A stretch of 64,000 bases of DNA from Priestia aryabhattai B8W22 (GTDB lineage Bacteria > Bacillota > Bacilli > Bacillales > Bacillaceae_H). Where the stretch lies: the NCBI RefSeq assembly GCF_000956595.1, contig NZ_JYOO01000013.1, positions 62,001 to 126,000 on the forward strand, written 5' to 3'. Position 1 is the first letter of the stretch. Every line of letters starts with the position of its first letter. Of this stretch, positions 1 through 8,445 are shown piece after piece. The position numbers and the translations under genes are program-made. The notes under the pieces were generated by a model. It searched no databases, was not told where the DNA came from, and worked only from the letters and a program-made list of their open reading frames with translations.

Positions 1-1
1 C

Positions 2-532
2 AAACCTGTTCGTAAAAAAGACATTACTTCATTTCGAAGCCTAACAGGTATGGTTTTTCAAAACTATAACTTGTTTCCTCATAAAAGTGCGCTTGAAAAT
101 GTTATGGAAGGTCCTGTAATTGTAAAAGGCATTTCTACTCAAGAAGCAGAAAAAAGAGGGAAAGAATTATTAACACGAGTTGGCTTAGGAGATAAGCTTG
201 ACTTTTATCCTTTCCAACTATCAGGCGGACAACAACAGCGTGTTGGCATCGCTCGAGCAATGGCGATGGACCCAAAAGTTATGCTGTTTGATGAGCCTAC
301 TTCAGCTCTTGATCCTGAGCTTGTAGGAGACGTTCTCCAAGCGATGAAAGACCTGGCGAAAGAAGGAATGACGATGGTGGTGGTAACTCACGAAATGCGC
401 TTTGCCCGCGAAGTAGCAGATGAAGTTATTTTTATGGATCAAGGTGTCATCATGGAAAGAGGTACACCGGATCAAATATTTTCAAATCCTCAACAAGAGC
501 GGACACGTCAATTCTTGAATATGATTCATTAA
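2..532 (+). CDS. Polar amino-acid/cystine ABC transporter, ATP-binding subunit (5' end outside window)
   Basis: The C-terminal ~177 residues of an ABC ATPase; the frame is open from base 2, so Walker A and the true start lie upstream. Visible in order are the Q-loop ([10 protein letters not shown]), the ABC signature LSGGQQQR, Walker [14 protein letters not shown] and the H-loop VVVTHEM. The pattern and the C-terminal [10 protein letters not shown] stretch match the GlnQ/TcyC/TcyN group that energises uptake of polar amino acids or cystine at the membrane. The permease and binding protein are presumably upstream. It ends directly in a bidirectional terminator. The family is sure; the substrate cannot be told from this fragment. 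Confidence 0.9.
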   Translation, partial: KPVRKKDITSFRSLTGMVFQNYNLFPHKSALENVMEGPVIVKGISTQEAEKRGKELLTRVGLGDKLDFYPFQLSGGQQQRVGIARAMAMDPKVMLFDEPTSALDPELVGDVLQAMKDLAKEGMTMVVVTHEMRFAREVADEVIFMDQGVIMERGTPDQIFSNPQQERTRQFLNMIH

Positions 533-565
533 AAAGGTTGCACACTTTCATGTGCAACCTTTTTC
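531..565. terminator. Bidirectional intrinsic terminator
   Basis: AAAAGGTTGCACA pairs with TGTGCAACCTTTT around a short loop, with A and T tracts on the two sides. It separates the converging ABC ATPase and nucleoside hydrolase genes. Confidence 0.9.
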
Positions 566-566
566 T

Positions 567-1511
567 TTATTTAGCTACTGCTTTTTTCATTAAATCTGTA
601 ATGTACGTAAAGAATGCTTCAGCTGTGACATCATATACGACATCTACAGGTCGTCCTTCTTCAGAAATTTCCGTTCTTCCTTGGCTTGGTGTTTCTGTAT
701 GCACAATACTCGAAACGGTTTTCACCTTCACAAGTGTTGAATTCCCTGTAAACGCTGTTGTGAGTACATCCCACAAATAATATGTTGAATTGGTTTCAAC
801 GTGCACAAGCGGCGGGCAAGCCGCGTAGCACTGCCCTACAAAGTCTACTCCTTCGTACTTTCTAAGTGAAGCCCACATTTGGCGAATAGCCGGCGTTAAT
901 GGAACTTGATTTGTGCTTTCTAAAGCAACCATCTCAATTTTAATGCTGCTTTCCCATACTTTTGCTACTGCTTCTGGATCCCAAAAAGCATTCCACTCAG
1001 CCGTTCCATCATGTTCAGGCTCCTGCACATTTCCTACTTCTTGAAATGTACCTCCCATCCACACTAACTTATCAATTTTCTCTTCTATTTCCGGCGCTTT
1101 TTCAAGTGCTCTTGCTAAATCAGTTAGCGGTCCTGTAAATAATAAAGTCGTTTTTCCGGCTGTGTGCTGCAATGTTTCAATTAAATGATCATGAGCAGGC
1201 AGCTGACTTATTTTTGTTTGCACTTCCCCTTTTTCATTTAAAATCGGCAGTGCATCTACATAGAACGTATGCATGCGCCATTCTTTTGGAAATGGATTCA
1301 TACCGCGTGAAGTAGATTTGGCTACCTCGACATCATAACTTCCAAAACGATCAATAATTTTTTGGCTTGCGCTGATACCTGGCTCTAAGTATCCGTCAGC
1401 AGGAATAACAGATACCCCCGTTACCTTTACATCGTCCATTTGCAGCAGTAAAAAAAGGGATACTAAATCATCAATCCCTGCATCATGGTTAAAATATATG
1501 TTTGTGCTCAT
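567..1511 (-). CDS. Inosine/uridine-preferring nucleoside hydrolase family protein
   Basis: A 314-residue protein of the IunH/nucleoside hydrolase family, which splits the N-glycosidic bond of ribonucleosides to base and ribose in purine/pyrimidine salvage. The N-terminal calcium-binding signature is present as NHDAGIDD (residues 8-15). It differs from the usual DxDxGxDD in having N in place of the first Asp, a variant that also occurs in other Firmicutes members. The family's FTGPLTDLA stretch and a late active-site region (TAEWNAFWDPEA) are also visible. A purine-rich RBS precedes the ATG. It is monocistronic, and an 18-bp inverted repeat lies 34 bp upstream. Substrate preference is not determined. 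Confidence 0.88.
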   Translation of the reverse strand: MSTNIYFNHDAGIDDLVSLFLLLQMDDVKVTGVSVIPADGYLEPGISASQKIIDRFGSYDVEVAKSTSRGMNPFPKEWRMHTFYVDALPILNEKGEVQTKISQLPAHDHLIETLQHTAGKTTLLFTGPLTDLARALEKAPEIEEKIDKLVWMGGTFQEVGNVQEPEHDGTAEWNAFWDPEAVAKVWESSIKIEMVALESTNQVPLTPAIRQMWASLRKYEGVDFVGQCYAACPPLVHVETNSTYYLWDVLTTAFTGNSTLVKVKTVSSIVHTETPSQGRTEISEEGRPVDVVYDVTAEAFFTYITDLMKKAVAK

Positions 1512-1544
1512 TTCTCTTCTCCTCTTTTCTATGTATTGCTACCT

Positions 1545-1562
1545 AATAGCTATACCGCTATT
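1545..1562. promoter_or_regulatory. Inverted repeat upstream of nucleoside hydrolase (possible operator)
   Basis: AATAGC-N6-GCTATT lies just upstream of the nucleoside hydrolase RBS, next to a TATAAA-like -10 on the minus strand. This fits a repressor site, but no cognate regulator is visible. Confidence 0.4.
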
Positions 1563-1648
1563 TTATAATGAAATGGCCTCTTTCGTAATCAAAGTATTAG
1601 GAACTTCTTTTACTATTTTCTATAATGGGTATAGAAATAAGGTAATCT

Positions 1649-1666
1649 ATGTATAGATATATACAT
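1649..1666. promoter_or_regulatory. Inverted repeat upstream of the AcuI-like gene
   Basis: ATGTATA-N4-TATACAT lies about 10 bp before the ribosome binding site of the following gene. It may be an operator or a 5'-UTR hairpin; no regulator is known for it. Confidence 0.35.
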
Positions 1667-1690
1667 CTCAGTATAGAAAGGAGAAATAAA

Positions 1691-2686
1691 ATGGGGCAAT
1701 CATTTTCAGCATTAATGGTAGATAAAACAGGTGAAGAACAAGTGGAGGCTTCTGTCCAAGAACTGACGCTAAACGATTTGCCAGAAGGCGATGTACTCAT
1801 TCGCGTGCATTATTCAGGGGTGAATTATAAAGATAGCTTAGCCAGCATCGCAAACGGCAATATTGTGACAAGCTATCCTTTTGTTCCAGGGATTGACCTA
1901 GCAGGAGTCGTTGTATCTTCTGACAGCCCTGATTTTAAAGAAGGTGATCGTGTCATCGCAACAAGCTATGACATTGGCGTATCGCACTTTGGAGGCTACA
2001 GTGAGTATGCGCGCGTACGCAGCGAATGGGTTGTGCCTCTTCCTGAAAATTTAACGTTAAAAGAAGCAATGATTATCGGAACAGCTGGCTTTACAGCTGC
2101 TTTATCTGTGCATCGCTTAGAGGAAAACCATACTAGTCCATCTAATGGCTCTGTGCTTGTAACAGGTGCTACGGGAGGTGTAGGAAGCTTTGCGGTTGCC
2201 ATTCTTTCAAAATTAGGCTACACAGTGGAAGCAAGTACGGGAAAAAGCTCGGAAGCAGCTTATTTGAAAGATCTTGACGCTTCCTCTATTTTAACGCGTG
2301 AAGACGTTTATAACGGCAAATTAAAAGCATTAGGCAAGCAAAAATGGGCCGCTGCGGTGGATCCTGTGGGCGGAGAGCCTCTAGCTTCTGTTCTCAGTCA
2401 AATTCAGTACGGAGGCTCTGTAGCGGTCAGCGGGCTAACAGCTGGAGGCAAAGTGCCAACAACCGTCTTTCCCTTCATTTTAAGAGGGATTAATTTACTC
2501 GGCATCGATTCCGTTTACTGTCCAATGCCTGCTCGAAAAGAGATTTGGAATAGACTGGCTAATGACTTTAAGCCTGAAAGCTTTGAACCTTTCATTCAGA
2601 AAGAAATTTCTTTACAAGATCTCCCTGAGGTTCTTCCTACTTTATTAAAAGGACAAGCTCGAGGACGAACAATTGTGAAGCTATAA
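1691..2686 (+). CDS. acuI: Acrylyl-CoA reductase / YhdH-type quinone oxidoreductase
   Basis: A 331-residue medium-chain dehydrogenase/reductase lacking zinc ligands. The start at ATG 1691 follows AAGGAG with normal spacing; an upstream in-frame ATG at 1649 has no RBS. The N-terminal GroES-like half contains GVNYKDSLA and PGIDLAGVV. The Rossmann half contains VTGATGGVGSFA (about residue 155), the NADPH-binding motif. The pattern is that of the AcuI/YhdH branch, which reduces acrylyl-CoA or similar enoyl/quinone substrates with NADPH, rather than alcohol dehydrogenases. It is monocistronic with its own terminator. The family is sure; acuI is the closest name and the physiological substrate is inferred. 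Confidence 0.82.
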   Translation: MGQSFSALMVDKTGEEQVEASVQELTLNDLPEGDVLIRVHYSGVNYKDSLASIANGNIVTSYPFVPGIDLAGVVVSSDSPDFKEGDRVIATSYDIGVSHFGGYSEYARVRSEWVVPLPENLTLKEAMIIGTAGFTAALSVHRLEENHTSPSNGSVLVTGATGGVGSFAVAILSKLGYTVEASTGKSSEAAYLKDLDASSILTREDVYNGKLKALGKQKWAAAVDPVGGEPLASVLSQIQYGGSVAVSGLTAGGKVPTTVFPFILRGINLLGIDSVYCPMPARKEIWNRLANDFKPESFEPFIQKEISLQDLPEVLPTLLKGQARGRTIVKL

Positions 2687-2719
2687 AAAAACGGAGAAAC
2701 CTGGGTTTCTCCGTTTTTT
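2685..2719 (+). terminator. Intrinsic terminator of the AcuI-like gene
   Basis: AAAAACGGAGAAACC pairs with GGTTTCTCCGTTTTTT, beginning at the stop codon. Confidence 0.9.
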
Positions 2720-2737
2720 ACGAACAGAAGCATATTG

Positions 2738-3169
2738 TCATGCATCTATTTTTGCTATTAAATCCGTCACTAATTCTTTCATGGTCACATCAGCTAAGAC
2801 TTGTTCCATGGCATCTTGAGAACGTTTTAAAATCAATTCAAGGACACTTTGAATATTGGCTCCTACAGGACACCCCACATTCGGGTTTTCATGCATTTGA
2901 AACAATTCTCCTTCTTCCACTGCCGCCACCGCTCGATAAACGTCTAACAACGTTATCTCTTCTAAATCTTTCAATAGATAAGCTCCGCCAGCTCCGGCTT
3001 TTACGCCCACAAGTCCAGCTTTCTTTAACATCCCAATTACCCGTCTTATAACAACAGGATTTGTATTTACACTGCTAGCAATCCACTCTGAAGTACTAGG
3101 ATGACTGCTATCTACTTTAATTAAAGACAGTATGTGAACGGCCACGGTGAATCGACTGCTAATTTTCAT
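2738..3169 (-). CDS. Rrf2-family transcriptional regulator
   Basis: A 143-residue winged-helix repressor of the Rrf2 family. The N-terminal MKISSRFTVAVHILSL and the GGAYLLKDLEEITLLDVY wing region are typical. A single cysteine lies near residue 100 (NVGCPVGANI), so the three-cysteine Fe-S cluster of IscR/NsrR is absent; this resembles B. subtilis YwnA-type members. ATG 3169 was chosen because AGGAGTG sits 6 bp before it; the in-frame GTG at 3178 is part of that RBS. A 23-bp inverted repeat lies just upstream and suggests autoregulation. The effector is unknown. Confidence 0.88.
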   Translation of the reverse strand: MKISSRFTVAVHILSLIKVDSSHPSTSEWIASSVNTNPVVIRRVIGMLKKAGLVGVKAGAGGAYLLKDLEEITLLDVYRAVAAVEEGELFQMHENPNVGCPVGANIQSVLELILKRSQDAMEQVLADVTMKELVTDLIAKIDA

Positions 3170-3187
3170 TGCTCTCACTCCTAATTT

Positions 3188-3210
3188 GTTGTAATCATTA
3201 TAGTTACAAC
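3188..3210. promoter_or_regulatory. Probable autoregulatory operator of the Rrf2 gene
   Basis: GTTGTAA-N9-TTACAAC, a perfect 7-bp inverted repeat, lies 19-41 bp upstream of the Rrf2 start codon. Rrf2 repressors commonly bind such dyads in their own promoter. Confidence 0.6.
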
Positions 3211-3235
3211 ATTTATGAAAGTCAAGCGTGCTTTT

Positions 3236-3565
3236 TTAGGAAAGAATGTCTTCTTCTACCGCCTCATAAAAACGCAGCGTTTTCTTGATTTCCATAGCTT
3301 CAGGAAATGCTTTCGTTTTCTTTTTATTCGCTTCTTTATGTTCGTTCACATGTTCTTCTCTTGAGATCCATGCTTGAAAGAACTGCTTGTCTTCCCACTT
3401 GGATACAAAGACATATTCAACTTTATCTGCGGAATCTTTTTTCCAGCATTCAAACGATAAATTTCCTTTTGCTGCCTCAATTTCTGTTTTGTTTTTCTTA
3501 GCTTTTTGCCTGAGCTGTTCTTCAAATTTCTTTTTTGTTTCAAAACTTGCGTTTACAACAAACAT
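3236..3565 (-). CDS. Antibiotic-biosynthesis-monooxygenase (HmoA/IsdG-like) protein, probable heme monooxygenase
   Basis: A 109-residue ABM-fold protein. The beta-strand pattern FVVNASFETKKKFEEQL, FVSKWEDKQFFQAWISREEH and an Asn at residue 5 fit the IsdG/HmoA group of heme-degrading monooxygenases, in which Asn, Trp and His form the catalytic set. The Fur-box-containing promoter directly upstream strongly supports an iron-acquisition role: releasing iron from heme in the cytoplasm. The lysine-rich C-terminal half is longer than in many ABM proteins. It is monocistronic. Heme degradation is inferred from family and context; a quinol or other monooxygenase role remains possible. Confidence 0.75.
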   Translation of the reverse strand: MFVVNASFETKKKFEEQLRQKAKKNKTEIEAAKGNLSFECWKKDSADKVEYVFVSKWEDKQFFQAWISREEHVNEHKEANKKKTKAFPEAMEIKKTLRFYEAVEEDILS

Positions 3566-3583
3566 CTTATCTTCCTTTCTAAA

Positions 3584-3631
3584 TGAAAGTAATTCTCATT
3601 CGATTATTGCATAGTAATTTTATTTTTTCAA
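3584..3631 (-). promoter_or_regulatory. Sigma-A promoter overlapped by a Fur box
   Basis: On the minus strand a -35 TTGAAA (3626-3631), a 17-bp spacer and a -10 AATAAT (3603-3608) are followed by a 7-1-7 Fur-like dyad at 3584-3598. This dyad matches 11 of the 14 defined positions of TGATAATnATTATCA. Its place at the transcription start fits iron-dependent repression of the ABM gene. Confidence 0.7.
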
Positions 3632-3660
3632 TTTATATGGATAAGTTACAGAAGCACAAA

Positions 3661-3690
3661 AAGACCGCTGTTTAAGCGGTCTTCTTTTTT
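3661..3690 (-). terminator. Intrinsic terminator of spoVR
   Basis: AAGACCGCT pairs with AGCGGTCTT, followed on the minus strand by TTTTTG. Confidence 0.88.
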
Positions 3691-5098
3691 ACAAATGTTT
3701 TCTATGCACTGTTTTTCCATCATACGTAAAGGCGATTGGCTTTCCTTCCATTACCGTTTCTAAGTGAACGGGTCGGCCCCAAAGCTGATGAACGTACGGT
3801 ACCACTTTTTCTAAGTATTTGACATCTAATTCGATTCCTTCATACCAGTGTTTTAAATAGAGCTCTCCATTTTTTAAATAGTCTCCATTGGTTACTGTGA
3901 TGTAAGGAAATCCTCCGTTTACGCGCATATTAACAAGCTGATCTCTAACTTCTGTCCACTCTTTATCGACGATTTTATAGTCTTTGCCTTGTTTTTGGAA
4001 TAAGTACATATCCTCCCGCATGACTAAATCTTTTGTTAAGTAATTGCGGATAAAGGAAATATCTGATTCAACCTCACGTACCTCAAACATCTTCTCTCTT
4101 CCTGACCCAGGCTCCACGCCCCGGCGAATCATATCTTCTGTTGGATTGTCGTAGCGTTCTTCAATGTCTTCAAAGATTTTTAATCCTAAATAATATGGAT
4201 TGATTCCCGTCTTAGACGGCTGCACAACCCCTGCATTTAGCTTGGCAAATTCTATCGCTTCATCACTCGTTAAGTCCATTTCTCGAATAATGCGCTGATG
4301 CCAGAAAGAAGCCCAGCCTTCATTCATAATTTTTGTTTCAAGCTGCGGCCAGAAATAAAGCATTTCTTCTCGCATCATCGTTAAAATATCCCGCTGCCAA
4401 TCCTCTAAATAAGGGCTGTATTCTTCAATAAATAATAAGATATCTTTTTCAGGCTGAGGCGGAAATTTTTTAAAAGACTTTGGAGGTTTTGGTTTTTTCT
4501 TTTCTTTATAATCCAAATTCCATAAATCATCATAAGGAGAAATGATTTCTTCTTCTGATGATTCTACATCATCTATGCTCCAAGAAAGCTTGGCACGCAT
4601 AAGAGACGGATCAATATGTTCCTGAACCGATAAGACAGCATCCAAAAACTTTTCTACTTCACGCTTACCGTGCTTTACTTCGTATTCTTTAATTCGATCA
4701 GCGGTCGCTGCCATACTTTCTACCATATCCCGTTTAGTGTTGGCAAAACGGCTGTTATTTTTAAAGAAGTCACAGTGGGCTAACACGTGAGCTACAATTA
4801 ATTTATTCTGAATAAGCGCATTGGAATCCAATAAAAATGCATAACAAGGATCTGAATTGATAACTAATTCATAAATTTTACTCAATCCAAGATCATAGTG
4901 TAATTTCATTTTGTAAAATTGTTTTCCAAAGCTCCAATGTGAAAAACGAGTTGGCATCCCATATGCACCAAACGTATAAATAATATCTGCCGGGCAAATT
5001 TCATAGCGCATCGGATAAAAATCTAAACCGAAACCGCTAGCTATTTCCGTAATTTCATCAATCGCACGGTATAATTGCTTATAATCTGCTTCTTTCAC
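3689..5098 (-). CDS. spoVR: SpoVR family protein (spore cortex)
   Basis: A 469-residue member of the SpoVR family, full length. In B. subtilis the protein is made under sigma-E and is needed for normal spore cortex; its biochemical activity is unknown. The typical N-terminal stretch ([20 protein letters not shown]), the [12 protein letters not shown] segment and the conserved HWYEGIEL region near the C-terminus are present. The GTG at 5098 was chosen because AGGGGGAG stands 5 bp before it; the GTG at 5116 would put this RBS inside the gene. It is followed by its own terminator, with no yeaG/yeaH (prkA/yhbH) partners adjacent. Confidence 0.93.
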   Translation of the reverse strand: MKEADYKQLYRAIDEITEIASGFGLDFYPMRYEICPADIIYTFGAYGMPTRFSHWSFGKQFYKMKLHYDLGLSKIYELVINSDPCYAFLLDSNALIQNKLIVAHVLAHCDFFKNNSRFANTKRDMVESMAATADRIKEYEVKHGKREVEKFLDAVLSVQEHIDPSLMRAKLSWSIDDVESSEEEIISPYDDLWNLDYKEKKKPKPPKSFKKFPPQPEKDILLFIEEYSPYLEDWQRDILTMMREEMLYFWPQLETKIMNEGWASFWHQRIIREMDLTSDEAIEFAKLNAGVVQPSKTGINPYYLGLKIFEDIEERYDNPTEDMIRRGVEPGSGREKMFEVREVESDISFIRNYLTKDLVMREDMYLFQKQGKDYKIVDKEWTEVRDQLVNMRVNGGFPYITVTNGDYLKNGELYLKHWYEGIELDVKYLEKVVPYVHQLWGRPVHLETVMEGKPIAFTYDGKTVHRKHL

Positions 5099-5419
5099 GA
5101 CAGCTCCCCCTTTCACTCCTTACTTCAATCTATGTACAAACATGTCAATTCATGTGTTTTCATCAAAAAGAAGCTTTATTTTTTCAAGAAAAGGGGATTT
5201 TTATTTAGTTGTCTTAAATAATGGATGTAATATAACTGTTACGCTGTATTATTCTTTGCTCTTCTTATCATTTATCCGGTGCTGTACGTTTATTCTTCTT
5301 ACATAATGACTACAACCTCTTTTAATTATGCACTGGTCTTTTGCCCAACATTTACAGCGTAAGAATTCCCGCAAATATCATACACTAATTTCAACTCCTC
5401 AAAAGGAGGAACGTTATTA
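5099..5419. other. Intergenic region between spoVR and the yhdB-like gene
   Basis: A 321-base AT-rich divergent intergenic region. It should hold the spoVR and yhdB-like promoters, but no convincing -35/-10 pair or sigma-E motif could be fixed by eye. A good RBS (AAAGGAGG) lies at its right end. Confidence 0.5.
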
Positions 5420-5671
5420 ATGGATGTAATTGATTATGATCGAGCTTTATATTATACACACCGTTCACAATGGGATAACTTATTAATTTTAATGGTTCGA
5501 ACAGACGACGATTTTCTTTCAAAAAAAATTGAACATTTTTTGCACGCCTACAATTTTGAACGAAACTACCGCATCATTCAAGAAGAGCTCTATTCTTTAC
5601 TACGCTACATTGATCATGCAACGGAATATTCGGAGCACAACCCGGAGCTTCTGGAAGAATCATTGTACTAG
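5420..5671 (+). CDS. YhdB-like small protein of unknown function
   Basis: An 83-residue acidic cytosolic protein, entirely helical by composition, with the stretch RSQWDNLLILMVRTDDDFL. It resembles B. subtilis YhdB, which lies near spoVR in that genome, so the pairing supports the match. An AAAGGAGG RBS precedes the ATG. No signal peptide, membrane segment or catalytic motif is visible. Its function is unknown; the spoVR neighbourhood hints at sporulation-related expression but does not prove it. The gene ends in its own terminator. Confidence 0.75.
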   Translation: MDVIDYDRALYYTHRSQWDNLLILMVRTDDDFLSKKIEHFLHAYNFERNYRIIQEELYSLLRYIDHATEYSEHNPELLEESLY

Positions 5672-5695
5672 TATTTTTGATACACACACTTGGAC

Positions 5696-5729
5696 AAAGA
5701 AGGGATGAATTCCCTTCTTTATTTTTTTA
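5696..5729 (+). terminator. Intrinsic terminator
   Basis: AAAGAAGGGA pairs with TCCCTTCTTT, followed by a long T tract; it ends the yhdB-like gene. Confidence 0.88.
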
Positions 5730-5804
5730 TGTTGCACTAAAAATATGCATACTTTATTTCAAAAAACATCAAATAACAATATGTAAACACATTTATTTTT
5801 ATCG

Positions 5805-5868
5805 TTGACATAAAAACGAATTCGACGTACAATCTTCAGTACATACGCTAAGATATTTCAGTACATAC
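5805..5868 (+). promoter_or_regulatory. bioY promoter with a 12-bp direct repeat
   Basis: -35 TTGACA (5805-5810), a 17-bp spacer and -10 TACAAT (5828-5833) make a strong sigma-A promoter. TTCAGTACATAC occurs twice directly downstream (5835-5846 and 5857-5868, 22-bp period), at and after the expected transcription start. No BirA-type dyad was seen. Confidence 0.7.
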
Positions 5869-5882
5869 TGGGAGGAACATAT

Positions 5883-6491
5883 ATGAGTACTAAAAGGTTT
5901 CGCACATTAGATTTAACATTAGCCGGTATGTTTGCAGCTCTTATGGCTATTGGTGCAAACATTACTTCTTGGGCACCTTTTTTACAAGTAGGCGGCGTGC
6001 CTCTTTCACTTCAGCCTTTTTTTGTTATATTAGCAGGACTTTTACTGGGGAGCCGAATGGGTTCTATTTCGATGATTGTATATGTATTAATTGGCGTTGC
6101 CGGCGCTCCGGTATTTGCTCAATTTAAAGCAGGAATCGGTATTTTATTTGGAAGCACCGGCGGCTTTTTGCTTTCTTATATTGTCGCTGCATTTATCACA
6201 GGAAAAATTATGGAAATGCGCGGCAAGCCGACTTTTTCTATCTTTTTAATTTCATCGCTAGTTGGTATTGCAGTTATTTATTTAATTGGTACTACGTATA
6301 TGTATGTAGCGGTTAATTATTGGCTTGAAGCTCCTGCAATGACATATGCAGCGGCTTGGAAGATTATGTCGTGGTTTGCGGTAAAGGATCTTATTTTCAC
6401 TGTTCTTGGGGCTATGCTTGCTCCGCGAATTTATAAAGCCCTACGATCTTCTTCGTATTTGTCAAATACGCAATCAAATAAAGTATCATAA
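5883..6491 (+). CDS. bioY: BioY biotin transporter S-component
   Basis: A 202-residue integral membrane protein with about six hydrophobic segments and the BioY family signature (VGGVPLSLQPFFVILAGLLL, then GVAGAPVFA). BioY is the substrate-binding S-component of the ECF biotin importer and works with a shared EcfT/EcfA module encoded elsewhere. It is monocistronic with a strong promoter and GGGAGGA RBS. The repeated TTCAGTACATAC near the start of the transcript may be a regulatory site, since no BirA operator is apparent. The C-terminal ~15 residues are hydrophilic and species-specific. Confidence 0.93.
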   Translation: MSTKRFRTLDLTLAGMFAALMAIGANITSWAPFLQVGGVPLSLQPFFVILAGLLLGSRMGSISMIVYVLIGVAGAPVFAQFKAGIGILFGSTGGFLLSYIVAAFITGKIMEMRGKPTFSIFLISSLVGIAVIYLIGTTYMYVAVNYWLEAPAMTYAAAWKIMSWFAVKDLIFTVLGAMLAPRIYKALRSSSYLSNTQSNKVS

Positions 6492-6494
6492 AAG

Positions 6495-6527
6495 AAGCCT
6501 GCTCAAGTTTGAGCAGGCTTTATTTTT
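6495..6527. terminator. Bidirectional terminator between bioY and pgcA
   Basis: AAGCCTGCTCAA pairs perfectly with TTGAGCAGGCTT over a 2-nt loop; the right side is T-rich. Confidence 0.9.
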
Positions 6528-8280
6528 ATACCGTTTTCACTTTATCTAGTACACGCTCCACTTCACCCATTACAGCTGTTTGTACAGCTTCTAAATGGGC
6601 AATGCTCGTTGCTTCATCTTCTGACACGACGCCAAAATAGAACTTCACCTTTGGCTCTGTACCAGACGGACGAAGGCAGAACCAAGAACCGTCTTCTAAG
6701 ATATATTTTAATACATTTGATTTTGGTAATGTAATCTCTTCTACTTTTCCTGCTTTAATATGCTGGCGCTCACTTAATGTATAATCCTCTACAACCGAAA
6801 CATTTAATCCTGCAATGTCAGTAGGAGGCTCATTTCTAAATGTAGCCAAAATATGCTGAATTTGCTCAGATCCTTCTTTTCCTTTAAGCGTTAAAGATTT
6901 CAGACCTTCACGATAGAAACCATATTTAGTAAACACTTGCTGAAGCGCTTCATACAGAGTCATGCCCTGCTTTTTATAATAAGCACAAGCTTCTACTGCT
7001 AGAATGGCTGCTTGTACAGCGTCTTTGTCACGTGCAAAGTCACCAATTAAATAGCCGTAGCTTTCTTCATAACCAAATTGGAATGTATACTCGCCCGTTT
7101 GCTCATATTGCTTAATTTTTTCACCGATAAATTTAAAACCTGTTAGAGTGTCAACAACTTGCAATCCAAATGAACGAGCAATTTGTGCGCCGATTTCTGA
7201 CGTTACAATCGTTTTTAACACAACGCCATTAGCAGGCAGCACGCCTTTTTCTTTCTTTTGAGAAAGCAAATAGTGAAGCAATAAAGCACCCGTTTGGTTT
7301 CCTGTTAATAACGCATATTCGCCGCTTGGATCTTTGACAGCAATTCCTAAACGGTCTGCATCTGGATCCGTTGCGATTAAGATATCTGCATCAATTTCTT
7401 TTCCTTTACGAACAGCATATTCAAATGCAGCCGGCTCTTCAGGATTCGGAGATTTAACCGTCGAGAAATTCGGATCAGGAAGTTCTTGTTCTTCAATAAC
7501 CGTGACATTTTCGTAACCGATGGATTGAAGCGCGTTGCGAACTGGCTTATTAGCTGTACCATGTAGAGGTGTAAAAACTACCTTTAAGTCTTTACCTGTT
7601 TCAGAAGCTAGCTCTGGGTTAATTAAAATCGTTTTTAGTTTCTCATTGTATGCTTCGTCAATCGCTGAACCAATCATTTCAATAAGACCTTTTTCTTTTA
7701 GCTCCGCTTCAGATTGAACAGCTAATGTAAGTTCATTTTCCACAGCATTTACAAAGCCAACTAGTTCATCAGCTTCTTTTGGCGGCAGCTGACCACCGTC
7801 TGGACCATATACTTTGTATCCATTATATTCAGGAGGATTGTGGCTCGCTGTAATAACAATACCTCCAAATGCGTTTAACTCACGCACTGCAAATGAAAGT
7901 TCAGGTGTTGGTCTTAGCTCTTCAAATACATACGTTTTAATTCCGTGACTTGCTAATGTTTTTGCTGCTTCCATCGCAAATTCAGGCGATTTGTGGCGAG
8001 AATCATACGCAATGACTACGCCTTGCTTGATAGCTTCTTCGCCAGCTTGTTTAATGTACTCAGCAAAGCCTTCGGAAGCTTTTCGGATTGTATACGTATT
8101 CATACGGTTTGTACCCGCTCCAATTTCCCCGCGCATTCCGCCTGTTCCAAATTCCAATGTTTTGTAAAAACTATCTTCTAATTGTTTTTCATCACCTTTG
8201 ATCGCATCCAAATTTTGACGTAATTCAGGATCTAAATTTGGATGATTAATCCAAGATGTATACGTTTCTTTCCAACTCAT
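6526..8280 (-). CDS. pgcA: Alpha-phosphoglucomutase / phosphomannomutase
   Basis: A 584-residue alpha-D-phosphohexomutase, close to the size of B. subtilis PgcA (YhxB). It interconverts glucose-6-P and glucose-1-P and so feeds UDP-glucose to glycolipid and teichoic-acid synthesis. The phosphoserine loop [14 protein letters not shown] has the catalytic Ser at residue 146. The metal loop [10 protein letters not shown], the sugar-specificity loop [10 protein letters not shown] and the phosphate-binding [12 protein letters not shown] near the C-terminus are all intact. AAGGGGGC lies before the ATG. It is monocistronic. Confidence 0.95.
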   Translation of the reverse strand: MSWKETYTSWINHPNLDPELRQNLDAIKGDEKQLEDSFYKTLEFGTGGMRGEIGAGTNRMNTYTIRKASEGFAEYIKQAGEEAIKQGVVIAYDSRHKSPEFAMEAAKTLASHGIKTYVFEELRPTPELSFAVRELNAFGGIVITASHNPPEYNGYKVYGPDGGQLPPKEADELVGFVNAVENELTLAVQSEAELKEKGLIEMIGSAIDEAYNEKLKTILINPELASETGKDLKVVFTPLHGTANKPVRNALQSIGYENVTVIEEQELPDPNFSTVKSPNPEEPAAFEYAVRKGKEIDADILIATDPDADRLGIAVKDPSGEYALLTGNQTGALLLHYLLSQKKEKGVLPANGVVLKTIVTSEIGAQIARSFGLQVVDTLTGFKFIGEKIKQYEQTGEYTFQFGYEESYGYLIGDFARDKDAVQAAILAVEACAYYKKQGMTLYEALQQVFTKYGFYREGLKSLTLKGKEGSEQIQHILATFRNEPPTDIAGLNVSVVEDYTLSERQHIKAGKVEEITLPKSNVLKYILEDGSWFCLRPSGTEPKVKFYFGVVSEDEATSIAHLEAVQTAVMGEVERVLDKVKTV

Positions 8281-8445
8281 AAAAAAAAGCCCCCTTATAT
8301 AAATGTAAATATGTATGAAAAGAGAAAAACGAGTAATCGTCTTTCTCTTTTTTTAACAGTCATATTATATTTCTTCGTCAAAATTTGACTTCCTGCTATT
8401 ATATTATGGCTGCATTGACAAATTTTGAGGTACTTTTTTATTTTA

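Noticed and set aside
567-780. Plus-strand frame opposite the nucleoside hydrolase gene
   Set aside because: A shadow on the complementary strand of a well-supported gene, starting inside the terminator.
5805-5868. BirA operator at bioY
   Set aside because: Searched for a GTTAAC-type dyad; only direct repeats are present, so BirA control is not supported by the sequence.
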